From JBLNBU01 sp050260215 (GTDB taxonomy: Bacteria > Pseudomonadota > Alphaproteobacteria > Rhodospirillales > Magnetospirillaceae), in assembly GCA_050260215.1 (NCBI GenBank), contig JBLNBU010000071.1:1-6877 (forward strand): DNA of 6,877 nucleotides, read 5' to 3'. Numbering within the stretch: position 1 is the stretch's first letter; each line of letters opens with the position of its first letter. A program made the position numbers and the translations under genes. The notes under the pieces are model-generated. The model was not told where the DNA came from. It was given only the letters and a program-made list of their open reading frames with translations, and searched no databases. Shown piece by piece: positions 1 through 6,168 of the stretch.

Positions 1-1163
1 TTCTGCAGATAGGCGACGAACGCCTTGGGCGGCAGGTCCAGCGCCGGGCTGCCGCGGCGCATGCCTTGCCAGGAATAGAGCTGGCCCTGGAACAGCGTGC
101 CGTGGCGGGCGGCCGAGACCAGTTCCTGGGGGGCACCCAGGTGGTCGCCGTAATAGGCCTCGTTGCGGCCGGTGGCGGCGACCGTGGCCGAGTGGTGGAA
201 ATCGTCGTTCCACAGGGCGTCCAGGCCCAGGTCGCGCACCAGCTCGGCGTGCTGGGGCTCGTTCTCGCCCACCACCAGGGTGGCGCGGCCGCCGCCGGCG
301 TCGCGCACCGCCAGGGCGATCTCGGAGATCACGTGGACGGGCGAGGCGTCGTAGATGCACTGGGTGGCATCCAGGCGCAGTCCGTCGAAATGGAACTCCT
401 GGGTCCAGTAGCGGGCGTTGGCGACGAAGAAGGCGCGCACCGGCCCCGAGCGCGGTCCGTCGAAGTCGACCGCCTCGCCCCATTCGGTCTCATAGCGGTC
501 GGTGAAGTAGTCGGTGGCGAAGCAGCGCAGGTAGTTCCCGTCCGGTCCCAGGTGGTTGTAGACCACGTCGAGGATGACTCCGATGCCGACGCCGTGGGCA
601 GCGTCCACCAGGGCGCGCAGCTCGTCGGGGCTGCCGTAGAGGTGGGACGGCGCGAACAGGTCGACGCCGTCGTAGCCCCAGCCGAAGCGGCCGGGGAATT
701 CGGCCACGGGCATCAGCTCGACCACGCCGATGCCCAGCTCGGCCAGCCGGGGCATCTGGGCGGCGGCGGCGGCGAAGGTGCCCTCGGGCGTGAAGGTGCC
801 CACATGCAACTCGTAAAGGACCTGGCCGTCGATGCCGGCCCCGCCCCAGTCGCCGTCGTGCCAGGTATAGGCGCCGGGATCGACCACCTGGGAGGGCCCG
901 TGCGGACCCTCGGGCTGGAAGCGCGAAGCCGGGTCGGGAAAGGGCCCGCGGTCGTCCAGGCGGAAGCGATAGCGCTGCCCGGCCGCCATGTCCGCCACCA
1001 CGCCCCCGAACCAGCCGCCGCCCTCGGCCGGCAGCTCTGTGTCGCTGCCGCCGTCGACGGCCACCGCCACCGCCTTGGCCAGGGGCGCCCAGACGCGGAA
1101 ATCGACCCCGCCGGCCACCGGCTCGGCACCCACGGGTAGCCGGCGGCCGCGTGGCGGCGTCAT
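1..1163 (-). CDS. treZ: Maltooligosyltrehalose trehalohydrolase (TreZ), N-terminal two thirds
   Basis: Cytoplasmic GH13 enzyme of the TreY/TreZ pathway. It cleaves the alpha-1,4 bond next to the terminal trehalose unit of maltooligosyltrehalose and releases trehalose. The reading frame gives 387 codons before the window edge; family members are usually around 580-600 residues, so about a third is missing. Residues about 15-105 form the N-terminal beta domain (FRVWAPLAKAV near residue 22). The barrel opens with YELHVGTF (117-124). GH13 region I is DVVYNH (199-204), region II GLRLDA carries the nucleophile Asp265, and region III GENE carries the acid/base Glu300. The window stops just after FVAYLQ, where the NHDQ region IV motif is expected. 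The ATG at 1163 overlaps the HlyD stop codon (ATGA) and has only a weak Shine-Dalgarno, so translation is probably coupled. Family assignment is firm; the co-operon placement with a secretion system is unusual. Confidence 0.93.
   Translation of the reverse strand, partial: MTPPRGRRLPVGAEPVAGGVDFRVWAPLAKAVAVAVDGGSDTELPAEGGGWFGGVVADMAAGQRYRFRLDDRGPFPDPASRFQPEGPHGPSQVVDPGAYTWHDGDWGGAGIDGQVLYELHVGTFTPEGTFAAAAAQMPRLAELGIGVVELMPVAEFPGRFGWGYDGVDLFAPSHLYGSPDELRALVDAAHGVGIGVILDVVYNHLGPDGNYLRCFATDYFTDRYETEWGEAVDFDGPRSGPVRAFFVANARYWTQEFHFDGLRLDATQCIYDASPVHVISEIALAVRDAGGGRATLVVGENEPQHAELVRDLGLDALWNDDFHHSATVAATGRNEAYYGDHLGAPQELVSAARHGTLFQGQLYSWQGMRRGSPALDLPPKAFVAYLQ
1160..1163 (-). other. ATGA overlap coupling HlyD to TreZ
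   Basis: The TreZ start codon (1163-1161) overlaps the HlyD stop codon (1162-1160). The sequence before it (GCGAGAA) is a poor ribosome binding site, so TreZ translation from this start likely depends on ribosomes finishing HlyD. Confidence 0.85.
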
Positions 1164-2458
1164 TTCTCGCGGAAGGCCAGGGTCATGGCCTGGGCCAGCG
1201 GCTCGATCATGTACTGAAGCGCCGTGCGCTCGCCGGTGGCCACCAGCACGTCGGCCTGCATGCCGGGCGCCAGGGGGCCGGGTAGGCGCTTCAGCGAATC
1301 GGGGTCGAGCTCGATGCGGGCCAGGTACCAGCTCTGGTCACCCTTGTCGTTGTGCAGAAGGTCGGCCGACACCCGGGTGACGATGCCGCGGGCCGGCGGA
1401 GTCAGTCCGCGCATGAAGGTCTTCAGCCGGACCTGGGCGGGTCGGCCGGCATGGACGCGGTCGATGTCCTCGGGCTTGACCTGGGCCTCGACGATCAGCA
1501 CGTCGTCGCGGGGGACGACGTCCATCAGCGCCTCGCCGCCGTTGACCACGCCACCCGGCGTGTGGACGCGCAGGCCCACCACCACGCCTTCCTGGGGCGA
1601 GCGGACGACGGTGCGGCGCAGCTGATCCTCGGCGGCGGCCATCTGCTGCTCGGTGTCGCGGATATCGTTCTCGACCTTGCGCAGTTCGCCGGCCACCTCG
1701 TCCAGGTGGCGATAGGTGACGTTGGCGATTTCCAGCTGGGTGCCGGCGACGCTTTGCCGCACCCGGGCTATTTGGGCGCCGAAGTCGTCGCGCTCGCCCT
1801 GCAGCCGGGCGGCGTCGCGTTCCAGCGACAGCAGGCGCGGCTTCACCCCCAGTCCCTTGCGCACCAGGTCGCGGGTCGTGGCGACCTCCTCGGCGATCAG
1901 GGCCAACTGGCGGTCCTTCGAGGCCTGTTCGGCGGCCAGGGACTGCGCTTCGCGCTGGTACTGGTCGATGCGCCGGTCGAGCACAGCGACCTGGCCGGCC
2001 AGCATGGTGCGCCGGGCCTCGAACAGGTTGGTCTGGGCGCGGATGACCTCGGCGACGCGGGGATCCTCGGCCGCCGGGGGAAGGGCCGAGAAGTCGACGG
2101 CGTCGGCCTGGTCCCGTTCAGCCACCAGCCGGGCCCGGTTGGCCAGCGAATCCAGCCAGCTGCTGCGCAACTGCCGCCACTTGGCGCGGACCGGCGTGTC
2201 GTCCAGCAGCACCAGGGGTTGGCCGGCGGCGACGTGGTCGCCGTCGTGGACCAGGATCTCGCGCACGATGCCGCCTTCCCGGTGCTGGACGGTCTTGCGA
2301 TAGGATTCGACCTTGACCTCGCCGCGGGCGATGGCGGCGCTGTTCAGGGGCGCCAGCGCCGCCCAGGTGCCGAAGCCGCCGAAGCCGGCGGCGACGACGG
2401 CCAGGCCGAAGACGATGGGGCCGCGGGCACGGATGCGGGGCGTCTCGTCGCTGTTCAT
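1160..2458 (-). CDS. Type I secretion membrane fusion protein, HlyD/PrtE family
   Basis: Periplasmic adaptor that links the inner-membrane ABC exporter to a TolC-type outer-membrane channel. The product is 432 residues, normal for the PrtE/LapC-like class. It has a short cytoplasmic N-terminus, one membrane segment at about residues 13-36, and a lipoyl-like half near 46-88 (EGGIVREILVHDGD). A long helical coiled-coil hairpin covers about 90-280 with many Arg, Glu and Gln residues. The second lipoyl half is at about 284-315 (VRSPQEGVVVGL), followed by a beta-barrel region. The family-typical ending PGMQADVLVATGERTALQY is at 398-416. The ATG at 2458 was chosen because it overlaps the ABC stop (ATGA) and has AGGGAGG 7 bases upstream. 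The frame stays open much further upstream, but that stretch is the ABC gene read out of frame. It is presumably specific for the RTX protein encoded upstream; no TolC homologue is visible here. Confidence 0.95.
   Translation of the reverse strand: MNSDETPRIRARGPIVFGLAVVAAGFGGFGTWAALAPLNSAAIARGEVKVESYRKTVQHREGGIVREILVHDGDHVAAGQPLVLLDDTPVRAKWRQLRSSWLDSLANRARLVAERDQADAVDFSALPPAAEDPRVAEVIRAQTNLFEARRTMLAGQVAVLDRRIDQYQREAQSLAAEQASKDRQLALIAEEVATTRDLVRKGLGVKPRLLSLERDAARLQGERDDFGAQIARVRQSVAGTQLEIANVTYRHLDEVAGELRKVENDIRDTEQQMAAAEDQLRRTVVRSPQEGVVVGLRVHTPGGVVNGGEALMDVVPRDDVLIVEAQVKPEDIDRVHAGRPAQVRLKTFMRGLTPPARGIVTRVSADLLHNDKGDQSWYLARIELDPDSLKRLPGPLAPGMQADVLVATGERTALQYMIEPLAQAMTLAFREK
2455..2458 (-). other. 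ATGA overlap coupling ABC transporter to HlyD
   Basis: The HlyD start codon (2458-2456) overlaps the ABC stop codon (2457-2455). With the AGGGAGG site at 2466-2472 this is a standard translational coupling junction and fixes the HlyD start. Confidence 0.9.
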
Positions 2459-4164
2459 CGGCCGGCCTCCCTCATGGCGGGCGTGCGTTCGGGCTGGGCC
2501 TGCTGCTGCGGGTTGGGCAGCACCCGGGCCATCACCTCGTCGCGCGGGCCCAGCATGTCGATGCGTCCGTCGCGAAGCAGCAGCAGGCGGTCGACGGTCA
2601 TCAGCACGCGGGCGCGGTGGGCAATGACGATGGTGGTGGTGCCGCGCTCGCGGGCACGCAGCAGGGCGCGGATGACCGCGTTCTCGCCCTCGGCGTCCAG
2701 GTTGGAGTTGGGTTCGTCCAGTACGATCAGCCTGGGGTCGCCATAGAAGGCCCGCGCGATGGCGACACGCTGGCGCTGGCCGCCCGACAGGTTGCGGTAG
2801 ATCTCGGCGATCTTGGTGTCGTAGCCCAGCGGCAGGCGCAGGATCATGTCGTGGACACCGGCAAGCTGGGCGGCAGCGACCACTTCGGCGTCGTCGGGCC
2901 GGCCCATGCGGGCGATGTTGCGCTTGACCGTGCCGGCGAACAGCTCGATGTCCTGCGGCAGATAGCCGATGTGGCGGCCCAGGTCCTCGCGGTCCCAGGT
3001 GGCGACGTCGGCGGCGTCCAGGCGGGCGCGGCCCTGGCTGGGCGTCTGGATGCCCAGGATGATGCGGGCCAGGGTCGACTTGCCGGCGGCCGACGGGCCG
3101 ATGATGCCCAGCGATTCGCCCGGCTGCAGCTCGAAGTCCACTTCCGTCAGCACCGGGCGTTCCAGCCCCTCTGCCTCGAAGGTCACGCCTTCCAGGCGCA
3201 GCCGGCCCGAGGGCGTCGGCAGCCGGGTGGTGCTGCGGGGCGGCAGCGGCTGGGCCAGCTCGTCGCGCAGCCGCGCCAGGCCGTTGCGGGCGTCGGCCAG
3301 GCCGCGCCAGCTGCCGACCAGACTTTCGATGGGGGCAAGTGCGCGGGCCAGCAGGATCGAGCCGGCCACCACGCCGCCGGGGGTCAGCTTGTCGCCCACC
3401 GCCAGCCAGGCGCCGGCCGCCATCACCGCGATCTGCACCCCCAGGCGCAGGAAACGGGCGATGGCCGACAGGACGGCGCTGCGGTTCCAGCCCTGTTCCA
3501 GGCAGTCCTCGGCCTCGTGCTGGTCGGCGCCCCACAGGGCCTTGATGCCGGGCAGCATGCCCATGGCCTCGATCACTTCCGAGCGGCGGATGTAGTCGTA
3601 GGCGCGGATCAGCTGGTTGTTGAAGCCCTGGCCGGCCACCCGCAGGGGCGCCCGCGTGGCGATGTCGCTGGCCACCGTGACCGCAAACAGCAGCACTCCG
3701 CCCACCAGCGTCAGCCAGCCGAGCGCCGGGTGCAGCATGAACATGGTGAAGGCGTAGACCGGCACCCACGGGCTGTCGAACAGGTGGAAGATGCCCGGCC
3801 CGCCGATCCAGTTGCGCACCGTGGACAGGTCGCGAAGCAGGTTGATGCCCGGGCCCGAGGCGGCGCCGCGGCGGATGGCGCGCTCCAGCAGCTCGGGGGC
3901 CCAGCGACGTTCGAGCCACAGGCCGATGACCACCATCAGGCGGGAACGGACGTATTCCAGCACCGCCTGTACCACCAGGGCCAGGCCGGCGATCACCGTC
4001 AGCATGGCAAGCGTCTCGCCGCTGCGGCTGGTCAGCACCCGGTCGTAGAGCTGCAGCGAGAACAGCGGGATGACCAGCATCAGCAGGTTGGCGAACAGGC
4101 TGAACACCAGGGCCGCGGCGATGGCCCCGCCACTGCCCGACAGGATGGATTTCGGACCGGACAT
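2455..4164 (-). CDS. Type I secretion ABC transporter (permease plus ATPase), PrtD-type
   Basis: Inner-membrane exporter that powers one-step secretion of an RTX-type substrate. The product is 569 residues, typical of the PrtD class. There is no N-terminal C39 peptidase or C39-like domain: the chain enters its first membrane helix at about residue 12. The transmembrane part covers about 12-290, with helices near 12-34, 52-70, 132-166 and 240-275. The nucleotide-binding domain starts near 320: Walker A GPSAAGKST (356-364, Lys362), Q-loop Gln404, signature LSGGQ (459-463), Walker B LIVLDEP (479-485, Glu484) and H-loop His516. The NSNLD after Walker B is typical of PrtD proteins. All ATPase residues are intact. 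The start at 4164 has GGAGAGAGG 6 bases upstream. The gene lies 67 bases after the RTX gene, with a hairpin between them, and overlaps hlyD by ATGA. Confidence 0.96.
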   Translation of the reverse strand: MSGPKSILSGSGGAIAAALVFSLFANLLMLVIPLFSLQLYDRVLTSRSGETLAMLTVIAGLALVVQAVLEYVRSRLMVVIGLWLERRWAPELLERAIRRGAASGPGINLLRDLSTVRNWIGGPGIFHLFDSPWVPVYAFTMFMLHPALGWLTLVGGVLLFAVTVASDIATRAPLRVAGQGFNNQLIRAYDYIRRSEVIEAMGMLPGIKALWGADQHEAEDCLEQGWNRSAVLSAIARFLRLGVQIAVMAAGAWLAVGDKLTPGGVVAGSILLARALAPIESLVGSWRGLADARNGLARLRDELAQPLPPRSTTRLPTPSGRLRLEGVTFEAEGLERPVLTEVDFELQPGESLGIIGPSAAGKSTLARIILGIQTPSQGRARLDAADVATWDREDLGRHIGYLPQDIELFAGTVKRNIARMGRPDDAEVVAAAQLAGVHDMILRLPLGYDTKIAEIYRNLSGGQRQRVAIARAFYGDPRLIVLDEPNSNLDAEGENAVIRALLRARERGTTTIVIAHRARVLMTVDRLLLLRDGRIDMLGPRDEVMARVLPNPQQQAQPERTPAMREAGR

Positions 4165-4191
4165 GTCTGGCCTCTCTCCAACGGGGAAGGG

Positions 4192-4221
4192 GGCGCCGCC
4201 ACCTGTTGCGGTGGCGGCGCC
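4192..4221 (-). terminator. Perfect 12-bp GC hairpin between RTX gene and ABC gene
   Basis: GGCGCCGCCACC (4192-4203) pairs perfectly with GGTGGCGGCGCC (4210-4221) around a TGTTGC loop. It begins 10 bases after the RTX stop codon on the minus strand and ends 27 bases before the ABC start. There is no T-run after the stem on either strand, so it is not a textbook intrinsic terminator. Likely roles are partial attenuation, protection of the 3' end of an abundant RTX transcript, or both. The genes on both sides point the same way, so full termination would need a separate transporter promoter, for which no room is evident. Confidence 0.65.
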
Positions 4222-4231
4222 TGTCGGTCGA

Positions 4232-5806
4232 TCAGCTCAGGAACCAATCCTGCGATACCTGGCCGGCATTGTGCCCGACCAGGGTGATGTCGCCGGTGGC
4301 GGTGTGGATGGTCACCGAGGATTCGCCGCCACTGGTGGTGGTGCCGCCCGTGGTGCCGCCCGTGGTGCCGCCGGTCTCGCCACCGGTGCCCGTGGTGGTG
4401 CCGCCGGTGGTGCCGCCGGTCGTCCCACCGGTGGTGCCGCCGGTGGTCTCGCCGCCGGTCCCGCCGGTGGTGGTGCCACCGGCCGTGGTGCCGCCGGTGG
4501 TTTCGCCGCCGGTGCCCGTGGTGCCGCCAGTCGTGCCACCGGTCGTGCCGCCGGTGGTCTCGCCGCCGGTCCCGCCGGTGGTGGTCCCGCCGGCCGTGGT
4601 GCCGCCGGTGGTTTCGCCGCCGGTGCCCGTGGTGCCGCCGGTCGTCCCGCCGGTCGTGCCACCGGTAGTCTCGCCGCCGGTGCCCGTGGTGGTTCCGCCG
4701 GTGGTGCCGCCCGTGGTGCCGGTTCCGCCGGTGGTGCCTCCGGTGGTTCCCCCGGTGGTGCCGGTTCCGCCGGTGGTCCCGCCGGTGGTGCCGCCCGAGG
4801 TTCCGCTGGTTCCGCCGGTCAGGGCGGACAGCACGGCCTGGGCCGATTCGCCGTTGGCGAGCACGATGCGGTCGCCCTCGGCGAAGTTGAAGTCGCGGAT
4901 GACCATGTGGCCGCTGTCGAAAACGAACAGGTCGGCGCCGTTCCCGCCGATGGCCACGTCGTTGCCGCCGTGGCCGATGATCACGTCGTTGCCGTTGCCG
5001 CCGCGCAGCACGTCGTCGCCGTTGCTGCCGACCAGGATGTCGTTGCCGTTGCCGCCGTCGAGCTGGAAGCCGGCCGAGGTGGTCGAGCCGGTGCCGGTGG
5101 TGCTGGTCGACGTCCCGGTGGTACCGCCGGTGTTGTCGGTGGTACCGCCGGTGTTGTCGGTGGTACCCGAGGTCTGGTCGGCCGCGCCGGTGGTTCCGGT
5201 GGTGCCGGTGCCGCTCGAGGTGCCTCCCGAGGTGTCGGTGGTGCCGGTGGTGGTGCCGCCCGAGGTTGTGCCGCCGGCGGTGTTGTCGGTGCTGCCCGAC
5301 GTGGTCCCCGAACCGCTGGTGCCCGAGGTGCCGCCGGTATTGTCGGTGGTGCCGCCGCTGGTCGTGCCCGTACCCGAGGTGCCCGTGCCCGAGGTGCCCG
5401 TGCCCGAGGTGCCGGTGCCGGACGTGCCGGTGGTCCCGCCGGTGGTGCCGGTGGTACCGCTGGTCGCGGCCAGCTGCTGGGCGTTCAGTTCTGGGGCGAT
5501 CAGCACGTCGTTGCCGTTGCCGCCGATCAGCACGTGGCTGTTGGGGGTGCCGAGCAGGACCGAGTCGCCATTGCCGCCGATGATCGCCAGCGAATCCTGG
5601 CCGGCGGTTACGACATCGGCATTGCCCAGGGTGGTGCCGACATGCAGCGCGCCGGTGGCGGTGGTGCTGCCCACGGTCTCGGTTCCGGTGGTGCCGGTGC
5701 CGCCAGTTGTGCCGGTCGTCCCGGTAGTGCCGGTGGTCCCGGTCGTCCCCGTACCGGTCGTATCGGTGGTCCCGGTCGTGCCGGTCGCAGTCGATCCGTC
5801 TGCCAT
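4232..5806 (-). CDS. RTX-like calcium-binding protein with Thr/Gly repeat regions, probable type I secretion substrate
   Basis: The product is 524 residues, by hand count 168 Thr and 163 Gly (63%), with no Lys, Cys or Tyr and only three Arg. Layout: Thr/Gly region (about 5-50); a first island with three contiguous nonapeptide units at 77-103, of which only GGNGNDVLI (95-103) matches the RTX consensus well; Thr/Gly/Ser region (about 114-245); a second island of five contiguous nonapeptides at 251-295 starting GGNGNDILV; the post-repeat strand block VIRDFNFAEGDRIVLANG (302-319); a third Thr/Gly region of (TTGG)-like repeats (about 330-495); and a C-terminal tail with GDITLVG (505-511) and DWFLS at the end. 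The GGxGxDxUx units bind calcium in a beta-roll, and the tail is the expected secretion signal. The ATG at 5806 has AGAGGAG 7 bases upstream; an in-frame ATG at 5899 lacks such support. The function (adhesin, matrix or surface-layer protein, ice-binding?) cannot be told. Confidence 0.9.
   Translation of the reverse strand: MADGSTATGTTGTTDTTGTGTTGTTGTTGTTGTTGGTGTTGTETVGSTTATGALHVGTTLGNADVVTAGQDSLAIIGGNGDSVLLGTPNSHVLIGGNGNDVLIAPELNAQQLAATSGTTGTTGGTTGTSGTGTSGTGTSGTGTSGTGTTSGGTTDNTGGTSGTSGSGTTSGSTDNTAGGTTSGGTTTGTTDTSGGTSSGTGTTGTTGAADQTSGTTDNTGGTTDNTGGTTGTSTSTTGTGSTTSAGFQLDGGNGNDILVGSNGDDVLRGGNGNDVIIGHGGNDVAIGGNGADLFVFDSGHMVIRDFNFAEGDRIVLANGESAQAVLSALTGGTSGTSGGTTGGTTGGTGTTGGTTGGTTGGTGTTGGTTGGTTTGTGGETTGGTTGGTTGGTTGTGGETTGGTTAGGTTTGGTGGETTGGTTGGTTGGTTGTGGETTGGTTAGGTTTGGTGGETTGGTTGGTTGGTTGGTTTGTGGETGGTTGGTTGGTTTSGGESSVTIHTATGDITLVGHNAGQVSQDWFLS
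4319..4819 (-). repeat. Third Thr/Gly coding repeat tract, (TTGG)-like, 12-bp periodicity
   Basis: About 165 codons made almost only of ACC and GGC, encoding TTGG units interrupted by single Glu (GGET), Ala (TTAGG) or Ser residues. The DNA is an approximate 12-bp periodic array with higher-order repeats of 111 bp (4446-4667) and about 42 bp (4716-4757 and 4758-4799, six differences). It sits between the beta-roll cap and the C-terminal tail of the RTX protein. Such tracts are prone to slippage and recombination, so copy number may vary between strains. Confidence 0.9.
4446..4667 (-). repeat. Tandem 111-bp repeat, two full copies
   Basis: Copy one is 4446-4556 and copy two 4557-4667; the start of the unit recurs at 4668. 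The two copies differ at seven positions (in copy one: 4475, 4478, 4529, 4535, 4538, 4550, 4556). All seven fall on the third base of a codon in the RTX frame, so both copies encode the same 37 residues. This shows an in-frame duplication of a segment that already contained shorter TTGG repeats. Confidence 0.9.
5118..5159 (-). repeat. Exact 21-bp tandem repeat (two copies)
   Basis: Units 5118-5138 and 5139-5159 are identical and a third begins at 5160 before diverging. Each encodes seven residues (TTDNTGG in phase). Exact identity, unlike the 111-bp repeat, suggests a recent duplication. Confidence 0.9.
5364..5423 (-). repeat. 15-bp tandem repeat, four units
   Basis: Units 5364-5378, 5379-5393, 5394-5408 and 5409-5423 encode the pentapeptide GTGTS repeatedly. 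Units two and three are identical; unit one differs at one base and unit four at three, without changing the encoded residues. Confidence 0.85.
5657..5794 (-). repeat. N-terminal Thr/Gly coding repeat tract
   Basis: Residues about 5-50 of the RTX protein, mainly TTG tripeptides (9-bp periodicity), a different phase from the TTGG units near the C-terminus. It immediately follows the start codon, so the secreted protein begins with a low-complexity segment and has no Sec signal peptide, consistent with type I export. Confidence 0.85.
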
Positions 5807-5813
5807 TGGATGG

Positions 5814-5820
5814 CTCCTCT
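5814..5820 (-). promoter_or_regulatory. Ribosome binding site of the RTX gene
   Basis: AGAGGAG on the minus strand, 7 bases before the ATG at 5806. It decides the start in favour of MADGSTATG over the in-frame upstream ATG at 5899. The 31 extra residues that the upstream start would add (beginning MHQKAISLSG) do not resemble the rest of the protein. Confidence 0.75.
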
Positions 5821-5854
5821 CTGAGTTGCCGACTGCGCTAGGAAACGGCGTTCG

Positions 5855-5864
5855 CGGAATTCCG
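5855..5864. promoter_or_regulatory. Perfect palindrome CGGAATTCCG upstream of the RTX gene, possible operator
   Basis: A 10-bp perfect palindrome centred about 54 bases upstream of the RTX start codon, a sensible place for a regulator site. Overlapping it, AACGG (5844-5848) and CCGTT (5862-5866) form a second, spaced dyad. No known regulator motif is recognised and a palindrome of this length can occur by chance. Confidence 0.25.
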
Positions 5865-6144
5865 TTGCACCCGCTCAGGCTTATGGCTTTCTGATGCAAT
5901 GTGCGCCGCGAATACGTATACGCCCGCGTTCGTCACCACCATGGAGGCAGGGGACGGGGCCTTGATGCTGCACCATGGGGGCAGCGGGGGCGCGGTCAGG
6001 GCCGGGCCCGGCTTTGTCGGGATATGTGGCGAAAGGGGCGCCCGCCCTGCCCGCATGGGGGATGCGCCTGCCGCTTTGCGGCAACGACGGGAACGGCCGC
6101 GCATCGGCAACCGCCCGAAAGACATATCTTCACCAGCAGCCGAT

Positions 6145-6168
6145 GGCTTTTCCCGGATGGGAAAAGCC
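6145..6168 (-). terminator. Perfect 10-bp hairpin downstream of the Cys-rich small gene
   Basis: GGCTTTTCCC (6145-6154) and GGGAAAAGCC (6159-6168) pair perfectly around a GGAT loop. It lies about 70 bases past the stop of the minus-strand gene at 6240. It separates that gene from the RTX operon and so probably acts as its terminator or mRNA 3' end. The T-run is inside the stem and not after it, so classical intrinsic termination is not certain; strand is assigned only from context. Confidence 0.5.

Larger units (their letters stand above)
5072..5467 (-). repeat. Middle Thr/Gly/Ser/Asp-Asn coding repeat tract
   Basis: Residues about 114-245 of the RTX protein. It is less regular than the C-terminal tract and richer in Ser, with recurring TTDNTGG and GTGTS motifs. 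It separates the two calcium-binding islands. It contains the short exact tandem repeats listed separately at 5118-5159 and 5364-5423. Confidence 0.85.

Noticed and set aside
2459..3919. Upstream extension of the HlyD frame to 3919
   Set aside because: This stretch is the ABC transporter read out of frame; it translates to Arg/Pro/Gly-rich sequence with no family pattern, while the ATG at 2458 has an ATGA junction and a ribosome binding site.
1352..4287. Long plus-strand open frames (1352-2746 and 2617-4287) opposite HlyD and the ABC transporter
   Set aside because: Antisense shadows of GC-rich genes with certain family assignments on the minus strand; no ribosome binding site or recognisable domain.
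4319..4819. CRISPR-like or satellite array
   Set aside because: There are no unique spacers between constant repeats; the periodicity follows codons and the repeats are translated in one frame.
4070..5824. Second plus-strand open frame, Gly/Ala-rich, over the same region
   Set aside because: Also a by-product of stop-free GC repeats; it runs across the ABC gene start and has no family resemblance.
4206..5894. Plus-strand open frame encoding a Val/Pro-rich (VVPP) repeat protein across the RTX gene
   Set aside because: It is the mirror image of ACC/GGC repeats read on the other strand. The minus strand has RTX nonapeptides, a good ribosome binding site and secretion genes alongside; the plus frame has none.
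5885..5905. Sigma-54-like GG...GC element on the minus strand upstream of the RTX gene
   Set aside because: The GG and GC are 8 bases apart, not the required 10, so it does not fit.
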